DNA from: CALBZG01 sp964486295
Lineage (GTDB): Bacteria > Bacillota > Clostridia > Peptostreptococcales > Anaerovoracaceae
NCBI GenBank assembly: GCA_964486295.1
Contig: CAZAMF010000010.1
Coordinates: forward strand, 11,873-75,872
Reading direction: 5' to 3'
DNA: 64,000 nucleotides
Below the pieces are notes generated by a model that ran no database searches, was not told the origin of the DNA, and saw nothing but the letters and a program-made list of their open reading frames with translations. Positions 25,962 through 35,266 of this stretch are shown piece by piece (the stretch's first letter is position 1; every line of letters begins with the position of its first letter). Position numbers and translations under genes: made by a program.

Positions 25962-26489
25962 ATGTATATCAGCGATAAAAGACTGGAATTGATCAAGGAA
26001 ATCCTCGAAGATGAGGTGAACCTGGAGGCGGAAGAGGAAGTCATGCATCTGCTTCTGCAGGAGCAGATCTCGAAGGATTCCGTATCCGACCAGGAAAGCC
26101 ACCTGACCTTCGGTCAGAGAGCGGCGGACCGTATGGCGGAATTCGCCGGCAGCTGGGCGTTCATCATGATTTTTTTCGCCATCCTGATCTTATGGATCGG
26201 CCTGAATACAATATTTTTGAAAAAACCGTTCGATATCTATCCGTTTATCCTGCTGAATCTTATCTTATCGTGCCTCGCTTCCATCCAGGCACCCGTCATT
26301 ATGATGAGCCAGAACCGCCAGGAGCAAAAGGACAGGATTCGGGCGAAAAATGATTATAAAATCAACTTGAAATCAGAAATCATCATCGAGGACCTTCACT
26401 ATAAGCTGGATGCCATCATGGAGATGCAGGCAAGCATCCTGGACAGACTGGAAGTCATCGAGAATCAAGAAAGGAATCGCTTCAACTGA
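25962..26489 (+). CDS. DUF1003 membrane protein
   Basis: A 175-residue protein with two membrane helices (about residues 65-83 and 95-115) joined by a short loop with KKPFDIYPFILLNL, followed by the SIQAPVIMMSQNRQEQKDR segment, which is the DUF1003 signature. A coiled C-terminal region follows. Biochemical function is unknown. AGAAGGAGG precedes the start. It is divergent from the P-type ATPase. Confidence 0.8.
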   Translation: MYISDKRLELIKEILEDEVNLEAEEEVMHLLLQEQISKDSVSDQESHLTFGQRAADRMAEFAGSWAFIMIFFAILILWIGLNTIFLKKPFDIYPFILLNLILSCLASIQAPVIMMSQNRQEQKDRIRAKNDYKINLKSEIIIEDLHYKLDAIMEMQASILDRLEVIENQERNRFN

Positions 26490-26534
26490 AAGCCGAAAAA
26501 GCAAGATAATCAAGTAATTACAGCATACATCTGA

Positions 26535-26564
26535 TTGCCCGGAACCGAGTAAAAATGATATAAA
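26535..26564 (+). promoter_or_regulatory. Promoter of the first MOP-type oxidoreductase
   Basis: TTGCCC (26535-26540), 18 bp, TGA-TATAAA with an extended -10 TG. The TGATATAA core is shared with the promoters at 29782 and 35647. Confidence 0.55.
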
Positions 26565-26682
26565 TAAGAAGACATTTCAATTGTCAGCATTGATTCAATA
26601 TTCTAACAAACAGCTATGCAAACAGCCCTAAAGACAGTTCTAAAAAAGCTTTTGAAACAAGCATAGGGAGGAAACAAAGCTT

Positions 26683-29523
26683 ATGAAACTGAAAAAACTG
26701 ACACTAAACATCAACGGCGCCGACCGCATGTTTATTTGTGATCCGGAAACGGACACGCTGGCAACGGTCCTGAGGCGTCTGGGCCTGACTGGCACCAAGG
26801 TGGGATGCGGCACCGGCGTGTGCGGCTCCTGCTCCGTCATCCTGAACGGCAAGGTGGTCCGGTCCTGCACCCGAAAGATCACCGCTGTGGAAGAGTACAG
26901 CATCGTGACCACCATTGAGGGGATCGGAACACCGAACCACCTCCATCCGCTGCAGATGGCCTTCATGCACGCCGGTGCAGTGCAGTGCGGGTTCTGCTCG
27001 CCGGGATTCATCGTATCGGCCTTTGGCCTGCTTCAGGCCAATCCGAATCCGACCCGGGAAGATGTCCGTGACTGGTTCCAGAAAAACAGGAACATCTGCC
27101 GCTGCACCGGCTACAAGCAGATCGTGGATGCTGTCATGGCAGCGGCGAAAGTGGTGCGTGGCGAATGCAAGGCGGAGGACATCATGGTAAAGCTGCCTGA
27201 AAACAAAGAATACTATGGGCTGCCGCTGGTACGTCCGGCTGCGCTGGCCAAGGTCTGCGGCGTCTGCGACTACGGCGACGACATCGAGCTGAAGATGCCG
27301 GAAAACATCCTGCATGCCGTTATGGTCCAGCCGAAAGTCGCCCATCACGCAAAAGTCCTGAAAATCAATACCGAAGTAGCCGAAAGCATGCCGGGCGTCT
27401 ACAAGATCGTCACCCACAAGGATGTTAGGGGAACCAACCGGCTCAATTTCTTTCAGTTTTCACCAAGAGCGCTGGCAACGGAAGCTTCTCATGTGCTGCT
27501 GGCGGAAGACACCATCTACAATTACGGGGATGTGGTAGCCCTGGTGGCTGCTGATACGAAGGCCCATGCCAGAGCAGCAGCGGCGAAGGTTACCGTGGAG
27601 ATCGAGCAGTTGCCGGAATATCTCAATTATTTGGAGGCAGCTATGCCGGATGCCATACGCATCCATAGCGACCATCCGAACGTCTGGTCCCAGCAGCCGA
27701 CTCTCAAGGGGGCTGAAAATGTGCCGGAACTCATCGATAAGGCGCCGTTCTCCGCTTCTGGAAGTTTTTATTCCACCAGAGAACCGCATATGCCCATCGA
27801 AGGCGATACCGTCCAGGCCTACTGGGGCGACGACGGCCTTTTGACGGTCCATTGCAAAGCCATGTGCATCTATGCCAACATCGGCGACATCGCGGAAGCC
27901 ACCGGCGTTCCGGCTGAGCAGATCCGCGTCATACAAAATCCGACGGGAGCCACCTTCGGCTGGGGCATTGCCGGCGCCACCTACTCTTTGGCCGCCATCG
28001 CCTGCATCGCCTGCGACGACATGCCGGTGGCATTGTCCATGACCTATCAGGAATTTATGGCCTTCAGCGGCAAACGAGCACCTTCCTATACCAACGCGCG
28101 TCTGGCCTGCGACCAGGACGGCAAGATCCTGGCGGCGGAATGGGACTGCGGCCTGGACCACGGGGCCTACAACGAACTGGGCGACGACCTGACCTGGCGT
28201 CCGGCCCGCTTCATGTTCTTCCCGTACTACGTCCCGAATGTCATGGGACTGACCCGGGTGGCCTGCACCAACCATGCCTACGGAACCGCCTACAGAGGCT
28301 ATGGATCCCCGCAGGCTTATACCGCATCCGAAGCTCTGGTGGACATGTTGGCTGAAAAGCTCAGCATGGATCCGTTCGAATTCCGGTGGAGGAACATCGC
28401 ACGGGAAGGCCAGACCAACATAAACAGCTACCCGTTCGTGGACTACCCGATGGAAAAGATCATGGAGACCATGAAACCTTATTATAAAAACGCTGTAGCC
28501 AGGGCGAAGGCCGAAGGCACGCCGGAAAAGAAGAGAGGAGTCGGCATCGCGTGGGGCGGCTACAATGTCACAGAAGGCCCTGCGGACCAGTGCACGGTCG
28601 CGCTGGAGCTGACGCCGGAAGGCAAATTCATCAAATACGATACCTGGCAGGACCAGGGACAGGGAGGCGATATCGGCGCCCTGCAGACGACCCTGGAAGC
28701 CCTGAAGCCTCTGGGGGTTTCGGTAGACGACGTCATCCTGATCCAGAACGACAGCAAGTACTGCCCGGATTCCGGAGCCACCGCCTCCAGCCGGCAGCAT
28801 TATATGAACAGCAAAGCGGTGAGCCTGGCGGCCAAACTGCTCATCAACGCCATGAAGAAGCCGGACGGGACCTACAGAACCCATGACGAGATGATAGCGG
28901 AAGGCATTCCAGTGAAATACGAGGCCCAGTACGAAAATCCGTCCGATCCGGATCTGTGCGACCTGGACCCGAATACCGGCGTAGGCAATCCGACGCCGGA
29001 CTACACCTACGCCCTGTTCCTGGCGGAGGTGGAAGTGGACACCAAAACCGGCAAGGCGACGGTGATCGGCTACACCAGTGTGGATGACGTGGGCGTCATC
29101 GGCAACATCGCATCGGTAAACGGCCAGGCCTACGGCGGGCTTTCCCACTGCATCGGCTTCGCGCTTTCCGAGAATTACGATGATGTGAAAAAGCACAACA
29201 ACATCCTGGGGGCCGGCATCCCGGCCATCAAGGATATCCCGGATGATTTCAACCTGATCCACGTGGTGACACCGAGAAGCAAGAATCCGTTCGGCTCGTC
29301 AGGAGCATCGGAAGCTTACCAGTCCGCAGGGCATATGGCGGTGATCAACGCCATCAACAATGCCTGCGGCGTGAGGATCTACGAGCTTCCGGCCACGCCA
29401 GAAAAGATCAAAGCCGGCCTTGAACTTCTCGCGAAGGGCGGCAAGGTGGAGCCTCCGCAGAAATATTTCCTGGGTTCAGACCTGTATGAAGAGATCGAGC
29501 ACATCAAAGCCAATCCGGTGTAA
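26683..29523 (+). CDS. MOP-type molybdenum aldehyde oxidoreductase, copy 1
   Basis: A 946-residue single-chain molybdenum hydroxylase like Desulfovibrio gigas MOP (907 residues): two 2Fe-2S domains fused to the Mo-cofactor domains, with no FAD domain. First cluster: CGTGVCGSC with a later C; second: CGFCSPGF and CRCTGY. Mo-site segments are FGWGIAGATYSLAAIA, AYRGYGSPQAY, QGQGG and, near the C-terminus, GSSGASEAYQSAGH with the expected catalytic glutamate. Such enzymes convert aldehydes to acids and pass electrons to a flavodoxin or ferredoxin-like partner. GGAGG precedes the start. Tandem with copy 2 and upstream of the dicluster and small redox genes. Confidence 0.9.
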   Translation: MKLKKLTLNINGADRMFICDPETDTLATVLRRLGLTGTKVGCGTGVCGSCSVILNGKVVRSCTRKITAVEEYSIVTTIEGIGTPNHLHPLQMAFMHAGAVQCGFCSPGFIVSAFGLLQANPNPTREDVRDWFQKNRNICRCTGYKQIVDAVMAAAKVVRGECKAEDIMVKLPENKEYYGLPLVRPAALAKVCGVCDYGDDIELKMPENILHAVMVQPKVAHHAKVLKINTEVAESMPGVYKIVTHKDVRGTNRLNFFQFSPRALATEASHVLLAEDTIYNYGDVVALVAADTKAHARAAAAKVTVEIEQLPEYLNYLEAAMPDAIRIHSDHPNVWSQQPTLKGAENVPELIDKAPFSASGSFYSTREPHMPIEGDTVQAYWGDDGLLTVHCKAMCIYANIGDIAEATGVPAEQIRVIQNPTGATFGWGIAGATYSLAAIACIACDDMPVALSMTYQEFMAFSGKRAPSYTNARLACDQDGKILAAEWDCGLDHGAYNELGDDLTWRPARFMFFPYYVPNVMGLTRVACTNHAYGTAYRGYGSPQAYTASEALVDMLAEKLSMDPFEFRWRNIAREGQTNINSYPFVDYPMEKIMETMKPYYKNAVARAKAEGTPEKKRGVGIAWGGYNVTEGPADQCTVALELTPEGKFIKYDTWQDQGQGGDIGALQTTLEALKPLGVSVDDVILIQNDSKYCPDSGATASSRQHYMNSKAVSLAAKLLINAMKKPDGTYRTHDEMIAEGIPVKYEAQYENPSDPDLCDLDPNTGVGNPTPDYTYALFLAEVEVDTKTGKATVIGYTSVDDVGVIGNIASVNGQAYGGLSHCIGFALSENYDDVKKHNNILGAGIPAIKDIPDDFNLIHVVTPRSKNPFGSSGASEAYQSAGHMAVINAINNACGVRIYELPATPEKIKAGLELLAKGGKVEPPQKYFLGSDLYEEIEHIKANPV

Positions 29524-29598
29524 AAAAGTCAAACGGGCTCCGAACTGTACCGTTGGATTGAAGATGCGGAGGAAAGTCTACTGTGGCATTAAGGTTTA

Positions 29599-29614
29599 GT
29601 TAGCCAACGCTAAC
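29599..29614. promoter_or_regulatory. Candidate operator, relative of the one before modA
   Basis: GTTAGCCAACGCTAAC, an inverted repeat GTTAGC/GCTAAC. It matches 13 of 16 positions of 16266-16281; both are followed by ACA. Located about 170 bases upstream of the copy 2 promoter. Confidence 0.4.
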
Positions 29615-29664
29615 AACACAATTTTTACTAAATTACACATACTAATCCAACAATTATATTTTTT

Positions 29665-29700
29665 AACAAGCCGTGCGCATCAACGCGTACGGCTTGTTTT
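29665..29700 (+). terminator. Terminator after oxidoreductase copy 1
   Basis: AACAAGCCGT and ACGGCTTGTT pair and are followed by TTT. With the promoter at 29782 this gives each copy its own transcription unit. Confidence 0.7.
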
Positions 29701-29781
29701 CATAGGGTTTGTGAAATAAAAAACAGCAAATAAATAACAGTAAAAAGGCATTTTAATTTAGTTTTTCAGCCATAAAACGTG

Positions 29782-29810
29782 TTGATAAAACCCAAAAACT
29801 ATGATATAAG
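29782..29810 (+). promoter_or_regulatory. Promoter of oxidoreductase copy 2
   Basis: TTGATA, 17 bp, TATAAG with TG at the extended -10. The stretch ACTATGATATAAGTATA recurs exactly at about 35664-35680. Confidence 0.75.
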
Positions 29811-29889
29811 TATAGTGTTTATATTCTAACACATATGAACACCCCCAAAAGACAACTTAATAAAATGACGTATGGAGGAAAAAAAGCTT

Positions 29890-32742
29890 ATGAAACTAAG
29901 AAAACTCACTCTCAACATCAATGGCGCAGACCGGATGTTTATTTGTGATCCTGAGACGGACACATTGGCAACGGTTCTGAGACGCCTCGGTTTGACTGGT
30001 ACCAAAATCGGCTGCGGCAAGGGCCTCTGCGGTTCCTGCTCCGTTATCCTGAACGGTAAAGTCATCCGTTCCTGCACCAAGAAGATCACCACAGTGGACG
30101 AATACAGCACGGTAACCACGATCGAAGGAATCGGCGCGCCGAATTTCCTGCATCCGCTTCAGGTCGCCTTCATGCACCTCGGCGCGGTTCAGTGCGGATT
30201 CTGCTCCCCTGGATTTATCGTATCAGCTTACGGCCTGCTGCAGGAAAACCAGAACCCGACCAGAGAAGATGTACGCGACTGGTTCCAGAAGAACAGGAAC
30301 ATCTGCCGCTGCACCGGCTACAAGCAGATCGTTGACGCCGTCATGGCTGCTGCGAAAGTCGTTCGTGGCGAATGCAAAGTGGAAGACATCATGGTCAAGC
30401 TGCCTGAAAACAAAGAGTACTACGGACTGCCGCTGGTACGTCCTGCCGCCCTGGCAAAGGTTTGCGGCACAGCGGACTACGGCGACGATATCGAACTCAA
30501 GATGCCTGAAAACACACTTCATGTGGTCATGGTTCAGCCTAAACTGACTCACCACGCGAAGATCATCAAAATCAACACCGAAGAAGCAGAAAAGATGCCG
30601 GGCGTTTACAAAGTCATCACAGCAAAAGACGTCAAAGGCTCCAACAAGCTTTGCTTCTACCAGCTGATCCCAAGATGTATCGCTACCGAACCAAGCCATG
30701 TATTGATACATGACCAAACCATTGACAACTACGGAGACGTTATCGCCATGGTGGCTGCGGATACCAAAGCTCACGCAAGAGCCGCTGCGAAGAAAGTCAC
30801 CATGGAATACGAACAGCTCCCTGAATACCTGAACTATTTCGAAGCCTGCATGCCGGACGCACAGCGCATCCATGAAGACCATCCGAACGTATGGGCATGG
30901 CAGCCGACCCTCAAGGGCGACGACGAAAAAGTTCCTGAACTCATTGAAAACGCTCCTTTCTCTGCAGAAGGCAGCTTCTCCTCATCCAGAGAGCCGCATA
31001 TGCCGATCGAAGGCGACACCGTACAGGCTTACTGGGGTGATGACGGCATGCTCACCGTACAGTGCAAGGCTATGGCCATCTACTGCAATATCGGAGATAT
31101 CGCGGAAGCCACCGGCATTGACGCAGAGCAGATCCGTGTGATCCAGAACCCTACCGGCGGAACGTTCGGCTGGGGTATCGCCGGCGGAACCTACTCCCTG
31201 GCAGCCATCGCATGCCTGGCCTGCGACGGAATGCCTGTGGCATTCTCCATGGAATATGAAGAATACATGGCATTCAGCGGCAAGAGATCCCCTGCGCATA
31301 CCAACGCACGTATTGCCTGCGACGAGAGCGGCAAATTCATCGCAGCAGAATGGGATCTTGGCTTCGACCACGGCGCATACGACGAACTGGGCGACGACAT
31401 CCTCTGCAGAACCGCCAGATTCATGTTCTTCCCATACTATGTACCAAATGTAGTGGGCCTCTCCAGAGCCTGCACCACCAACCACTCCTACGGAACTGCG
31501 TACAGAGGCTACGGATCACCGCAGGCCTACACTGCGTCCGAAGCTGTCGTGGACATGCTGGCTGAAAAAATAGGACTGGATCCATTTGAAATCAGATGGA
31601 GAAACATCGCTCGCGAAGGCCAGACCAACGTGAACAGCTACAAATTCGTGAACTATCCGATGGAAAAGATCATGGAGACCATGAGACCATACTATTACGC
31701 AGCAGTTGAAAAAGCCAAGTCGGAAACCACTCCTGAAAAGAGAAGAGGCGTAGGCCTTGCATGGGGCGGATATAACGTAACAGACGGTACCGCAGATGCC
31801 GGAACCGTTGCCATCGAACTCAGAGAAGACGGCAAATTCGTGAAATACGACACCTGGCAGGATGTAGGCCAGGGCGGAGACGTAGGTTCCCTGCAGAACA
31901 CTCTGGAAGCACTCAAGCCTCTTGGCGTATCCGTGGATGACATCGTACTGATCCAGAACGACAGCAAATACTGCCCTGACACAGGCGCATCTGCAGCCTC
32001 CCGTCAGCATTATACAAACGGCAAAGCTTCCAAGAAAGCCGCTGACCAGTTGATCAATGCCATGAAGAAGCCGGACGGTACGTTCAGAACTTATGCCGAA
32101 ATGGTAGCCGAAGGCATACCGACTAAATATGAAGGATACACCGGAAACCCTGAAGATCCGGATCTCTGCGATCTCGATCCGAACACAGGTGTTGGAAACC
32201 CTACACCGGACTTCACTTATGCATTGTTCATGTCCGAAGTGGAAGTAGACACCAAGACAGGCAAGACCACCGTACTCAGCATGACCTCCGTAGATGACGT
32301 GGGCGTGATCGGAAACCCTGCATCCGTTGACGGACAGGCTTACGGTGGACTTTCCCACTGCATCGGCTTCGCGCTTTCCGAGAACTATGACGATGTCAAG
32401 AAACATGCCAACATCGCCGGCGCAGGCATCCCGTCCATCAAGGATATTCCTGACGGCGAAGACTTCAGACTGGTACACCTCTGCACACCGCGCGACAAGA
32501 ACCCGTGGGGCTCTGCAGGCGCATCGGAAGCATTCCAGTCCGGCGGACATATGGCAGTCATCAACGGCATCAACAATGCATGCGGCGTCAGAGTCCACCA
32601 GATCCCAGCCACTCCTGACAAGGTCAAGGCGGGTCTGGAAGCCATCGCTAAAGGCGAAGTTTCACCGACGGTGCCGAAGAAGTACTTCCTTGGTTCCGAG
32701 CTGTATGATGAAATCGCTAACATCAAAGCGAACCCAATGTAG
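29890..32742 (+). CDS. MOP-type molybdenum aldehyde oxidoreductase, copy 2
   Basis: A 950-residue paralogue of the preceding gene, very similar along its whole length. Two 2Fe-2S domains (CGKGLCGSC; CGFCSPGF; CRCTGY) and Mo domains (FGWGIAGGTYSLAAIA, AYRGYGSPQAY, VGQGGDVG, GSAGASEAFQSGGH with the catalytic glutamate) are complete. The ATG at 29890 is chosen since GGAGG is just upstream; the ATG at 29872 overlaps that site. Differences cluster in the middle and the substrate-funnel region (for example ENQNP for ANPNP), so the two may differ in aldehyde preference. It is followed by a palindromic terminator and the dicluster gene. Confidence 0.9.
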   Translation: MKLRKLTLNINGADRMFICDPETDTLATVLRRLGLTGTKIGCGKGLCGSCSVILNGKVIRSCTKKITTVDEYSTVTTIEGIGAPNFLHPLQVAFMHLGAVQCGFCSPGFIVSAYGLLQENQNPTREDVRDWFQKNRNICRCTGYKQIVDAVMAAAKVVRGECKVEDIMVKLPENKEYYGLPLVRPAALAKVCGTADYGDDIELKMPENTLHVVMVQPKLTHHAKIIKINTEEAEKMPGVYKVITAKDVKGSNKLCFYQLIPRCIATEPSHVLIHDQTIDNYGDVIAMVAADTKAHARAAAKKVTMEYEQLPEYLNYFEACMPDAQRIHEDHPNVWAWQPTLKGDDEKVPELIENAPFSAEGSFSSSREPHMPIEGDTVQAYWGDDGMLTVQCKAMAIYCNIGDIAEATGIDAEQIRVIQNPTGGTFGWGIAGGTYSLAAIACLACDGMPVAFSMEYEEYMAFSGKRSPAHTNARIACDESGKFIAAEWDLGFDHGAYDELGDDILCRTARFMFFPYYVPNVVGLSRACTTNHSYGTAYRGYGSPQAYTASEAVVDMLAEKIGLDPFEIRWRNIAREGQTNVNSYKFVNYPMEKIMETMRPYYYAAVEKAKSETTPEKRRGVGLAWGGYNVTDGTADAGTVAIELREDGKFVKYDTWQDVGQGGDVGSLQNTLEALKPLGVSVDDIVLIQNDSKYCPDTGASAASRQHYTNGKASKKAADQLINAMKKPDGTFRTYAEMVAEGIPTKYEGYTGNPEDPDLCDLDPNTGVGNPTPDFTYALFMSEVEVDTKTGKTTVLSMTSVDDVGVIGNPASVDGQAYGGLSHCIGFALSENYDDVKKHANIAGAGIPSIKDIPDGEDFRLVHLCTPRDKNPWGSAGASEAFQSGGHMAVINGINNACGVRVHQIPATPDKVKAGLEAIAKGEVSPTVPKKYFLGSELYDEIANIKANPM

Positions 32743-32783
32743 AAAGCTTTATTTACCCCTATATAAAATCCATACATAATTAA

Positions 32784-32828
32784 AGTCGGTCGGTCTGCAG
32801 TTTGGTACACTGCAGGCCGATTGGTCTC
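32784..32828 (+). terminator. Terminator after oxidoreductase copy 2
   Basis: An imperfect stem around GGTCTGCAG and CTGCAGGCC, followed by a T-rich stretch. The preceding AAAATCCATACATAA and this palindrome recur at 35731-35794. Confidence 0.65.
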
Positions 32829-32926
32829 TTGCGGCAAATGCGAGGGTGCATAATCCGGCCGCATCCTATATAATAGCGGTGATAAAAGTTGTTAAGAATT
32901 ATTAAATAATCAAAGGATAAGGGAAC

Positions 32927-35266
32927 ATGACCAATCAGCGACAGACGCAAAACGAGGAGAACACCGTAGAGAACTTCAAGAACTGCCTGGAAAAAGAAAA
33001 ACCATTCTGCCAGGCCGCCTGCCCATTTCACCTGGACGTGTCGGGCTTCATCGATAAAATGAAACGGGGCGCATATAAAGCAGCGTATAAAGCCTATCGG
33101 GATGTGACGGGTTTTCCGGGGATCGTGGCAGAGCTTTGCACCGAACCCTGCAAGGCTGTCTGCCCCAGGACCGAAATTGACAACGCCATCGAGCTGAGAC
33201 TTCTGGAAAAAGCTGCCGTGGATTACGCGGGAGATACTACGCCTACGGCCTACAATCTGCCACACCGAAACAAGAAGATCGTCGTGATCGGCGCCGGGAT
33301 CAGCGGACTGGCCTGCGCGCTGCGGCTTTCAGCCAAGAAATTCGATGTGACCATTTACGAAAAAAGCGGACGCATCGGCGGAGAACTCTGGAACCTCATG
33401 CCGGACGGACGTTTTCTGGCGGAGATCGAAAACCAGTTCCATCACGAGGAGCATACCCTCCACTTGAACACGGAGATCAAGAGCCTGGAAGAGCTGGGAT
33501 ACGTGGACGCCGTCTATATCGCCACCGGAAAAGGCGGCAATGATTTCGGCATGGGCAGGAGCCACGAAAACGGCATCTTCACCGGCGGCATGATGCTGGG
33601 CAAGGACCTGATTGAAGCCCTGGCGGACGGCCTCAACACCGCCACCGCCATCGACAACCTCCTGAAGACCGGGAGGGAACTCTACCCGGAGGACAGGCGA
33701 GAGACGGGGACTCTACTGGATCCATCCCTGCTAAAGAAAATAGAACCGTTCAAGGGATCGCTTCCGAGGGGAGAATTCACGAAGGAAGAAGCCATCGAAG
33801 AAGCCGAACGATGCATCCAGTGCAAATGCAGCGCCTGCTATCTCAACTGCGATCTGATCCAATATACAAATAAATGGCCGCTGCGCATGAGGGATGAAAT
33901 CGCAGCCACCACCCTGCCGGGCTGGTCTGAGGTCAAGGCCACACCGGCCAAAAGGCTCCTCAGCACCTGCAACCTCTGCGGTGTCTGCGTGGATGTCTGT
34001 CCGAAGGAGATCGATCTGGAACGCCTGATCCTGGACGGGCGAAGAAGCATGCACAACCAGGATAAAACACCATGGGTGTTTTATGAATTCTGGATACGCG
34101 ATATGGATTTCGCCGATGGTGAGAACTGTGCCATCAGAAGAATGCCAACCGGCGTCGAAAAGTCCCGGTACGCGTTCTTCCCGGGCTGCCAGCTGGGCGC
34201 CAGCCGCCCGGAACTTATCGATAAGACTTATGGATATCTGAGAGACAAAATGCCGGACACTGGGCTGCTCCTGCAATGCTGCGGCGCGCCGGGAGAATGG
34301 GCCGGCATTGATGAGCGGCACCGGGAATCCATAGAAGGCATCCGATCCGCCTGGGAATCCATGGGCCGGCCGGCCCTGATCCTTGCCTGTCCGACCTGCG
34401 GCAGGAAATTCAGGGACTACATGCCGGAGATCCCGACGATCTTCATCTATGAACTTCTGGAACAGATGGACTTCCGGGCTGAACCAGAGAAGATCAGAGA
34501 ACTTCTGGGAAGCGGGATAGTGGACGGCGGCATGTCCATCTTCGACCCATGCGCCAGCCGGCATATGCCCGAGCTACAACAAAGCGCGAGAAAATTCGCG
34601 GGCGAAATCGGCTGCGAACTGACGCCGCTGGCTGAGAACGGACCGAACGCGAAATGCTGCGGATTCGGCGGGCAGCCGGGCATTACGGACCCTGCCTACG
34701 AGAAATTCGTCCGGGAAAGAAGGATCGCCGAAGGGGACAAACCGTATATCATCTACTGTGTCAACTGCAGGGACTCCTTCCTGGACGCGGGGAAACCGTC
34801 TGTGCATCTTCTTGATATCCTTTTCGCGGATGCCGGCGGCAAAGAGACACTGTACGAGTTGCCGACAGCAACACAGCGGAGAACCAACCGCATAGAGCTC
34901 AAGCAAAAACTCCTGAAAAAATATTGGGGTGAGGAAATGGAACAACAAAAGAACGAACAAAATGAACAGAACCAGACCATGGAGCTCCTGGTGGATGACG
35001 AACTGCGGCAGAAAATCAGCCGCGAGCGCATTCTGGAAAGCGACCTTGTAGAAGTGATCGAATTCTGCCAGAGGACCAACCGGAGAATCTATGACGAAGA
35101 AAAAGGCACCTACAGCGGGTATCACGTCATCGGGCACATGACCTATTGGGCGGAGTACATCCCGGAGACGCCGGGCCGGGTCAGGCTCGTCAACGCCTAT
35201 ACCCACAGAATGAAAATAGAATTGGAGGCAGTCTGGAATGGAAGAAAAGTCGAAACTGATCTGTGA
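32927..35266 (+). CDS. FAD/iron-sulfur dicluster oxidoreductase with HdrB-like CCG domains
   Basis: A 779-residue cytoplasmic electron-transfer protein. In order: a GltD-type iron-sulfur N-domain (CQAACPFHLD, CTEPCKAVCP); a FAD site VVIGAGISGLACALRL (about 120); a short remnant without the second, NAD(P)-binding Rossmann motif; two 4Fe-4S-type motifs (CIQCKCSACYLNC and CNLCGVCVDVC); two CCG-type cysteine domains (QCCGAPGEW ... CPTCG, and KCCGFGG ... CVNC) as in heterodisulfide reductase HdrB; and a C-terminal DUF-like part. NCBI has a family name for pyridine nucleotide-disulfide oxidoreductase/dicluster-binding proteins that fits. It overlaps the next small redox gene. It probably takes electrons from the MOP-type enzymes. 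Confidence 0.75.
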   Translation: MTNQRQTQNEENTVENFKNCLEKEKPFCQAACPFHLDVSGFIDKMKRGAYKAAYKAYRDVTGFPGIVAELCTEPCKAVCPRTEIDNAIELRLLEKAAVDYAGDTTPTAYNLPHRNKKIVVIGAGISGLACALRLSAKKFDVTIYEKSGRIGGELWNLMPDGRFLAEIENQFHHEEHTLHLNTEIKSLEELGYVDAVYIATGKGGNDFGMGRSHENGIFTGGMMLGKDLIEALADGLNTATAIDNLLKTGRELYPEDRRETGTLLDPSLLKKIEPFKGSLPRGEFTKEEAIEEAERCIQCKCSACYLNCDLIQYTNKWPLRMRDEIAATTLPGWSEVKATPAKRLLSTCNLCGVCVDVCPKEIDLERLILDGRRSMHNQDKTPWVFYEFWIRDMDFADGENCAIRRMPTGVEKSRYAFFPGCQLGASRPELIDKTYGYLRDKMPDTGLLLQCCGAPGEWAGIDERHRESIEGIRSAWESMGRPALILACPTCGRKFRDYMPEIPTIFIYELLEQMDFRAEPEKIRELLGSGIVDGGMSIFDPCASRHMPELQQSARKFAGEIGCELTPLAENGPNAKCCGFGGQPGITDPAYEKFVRERRIAEGDKPYIIYCVNCRDSFLDAGKPSVHLLDILFADAGGKETLYELPTATQRRTNRIELKQKLLKKYWGEEMEQQKNEQNEQNQTMELLVDDELRQKISRERILESDLVEVIEFCQRTNRRIYDEEKGTYSGYHVIGHMTYWAEYIPETPGRVRLVNAYTHRMKIELEAVWNGRKVETDL

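Noticed and set aside
27460..29262. A 600-codon open frame on the minus strand inside oxidoreductase copy 1, with similar long frames opposite copy 2
   Set aside because: It mirrors a real, conserved gene with strong third-position bias, which opens antisense frames. The predicted protein has no family-like motifs, and there is no ribosome site or promoter.
33731..34564. A 277-codon minus-strand frame opposite the dicluster protein
   Set aside because: The plus strand shows ordered cysteine motifs of known domains; the opposite frame has none.
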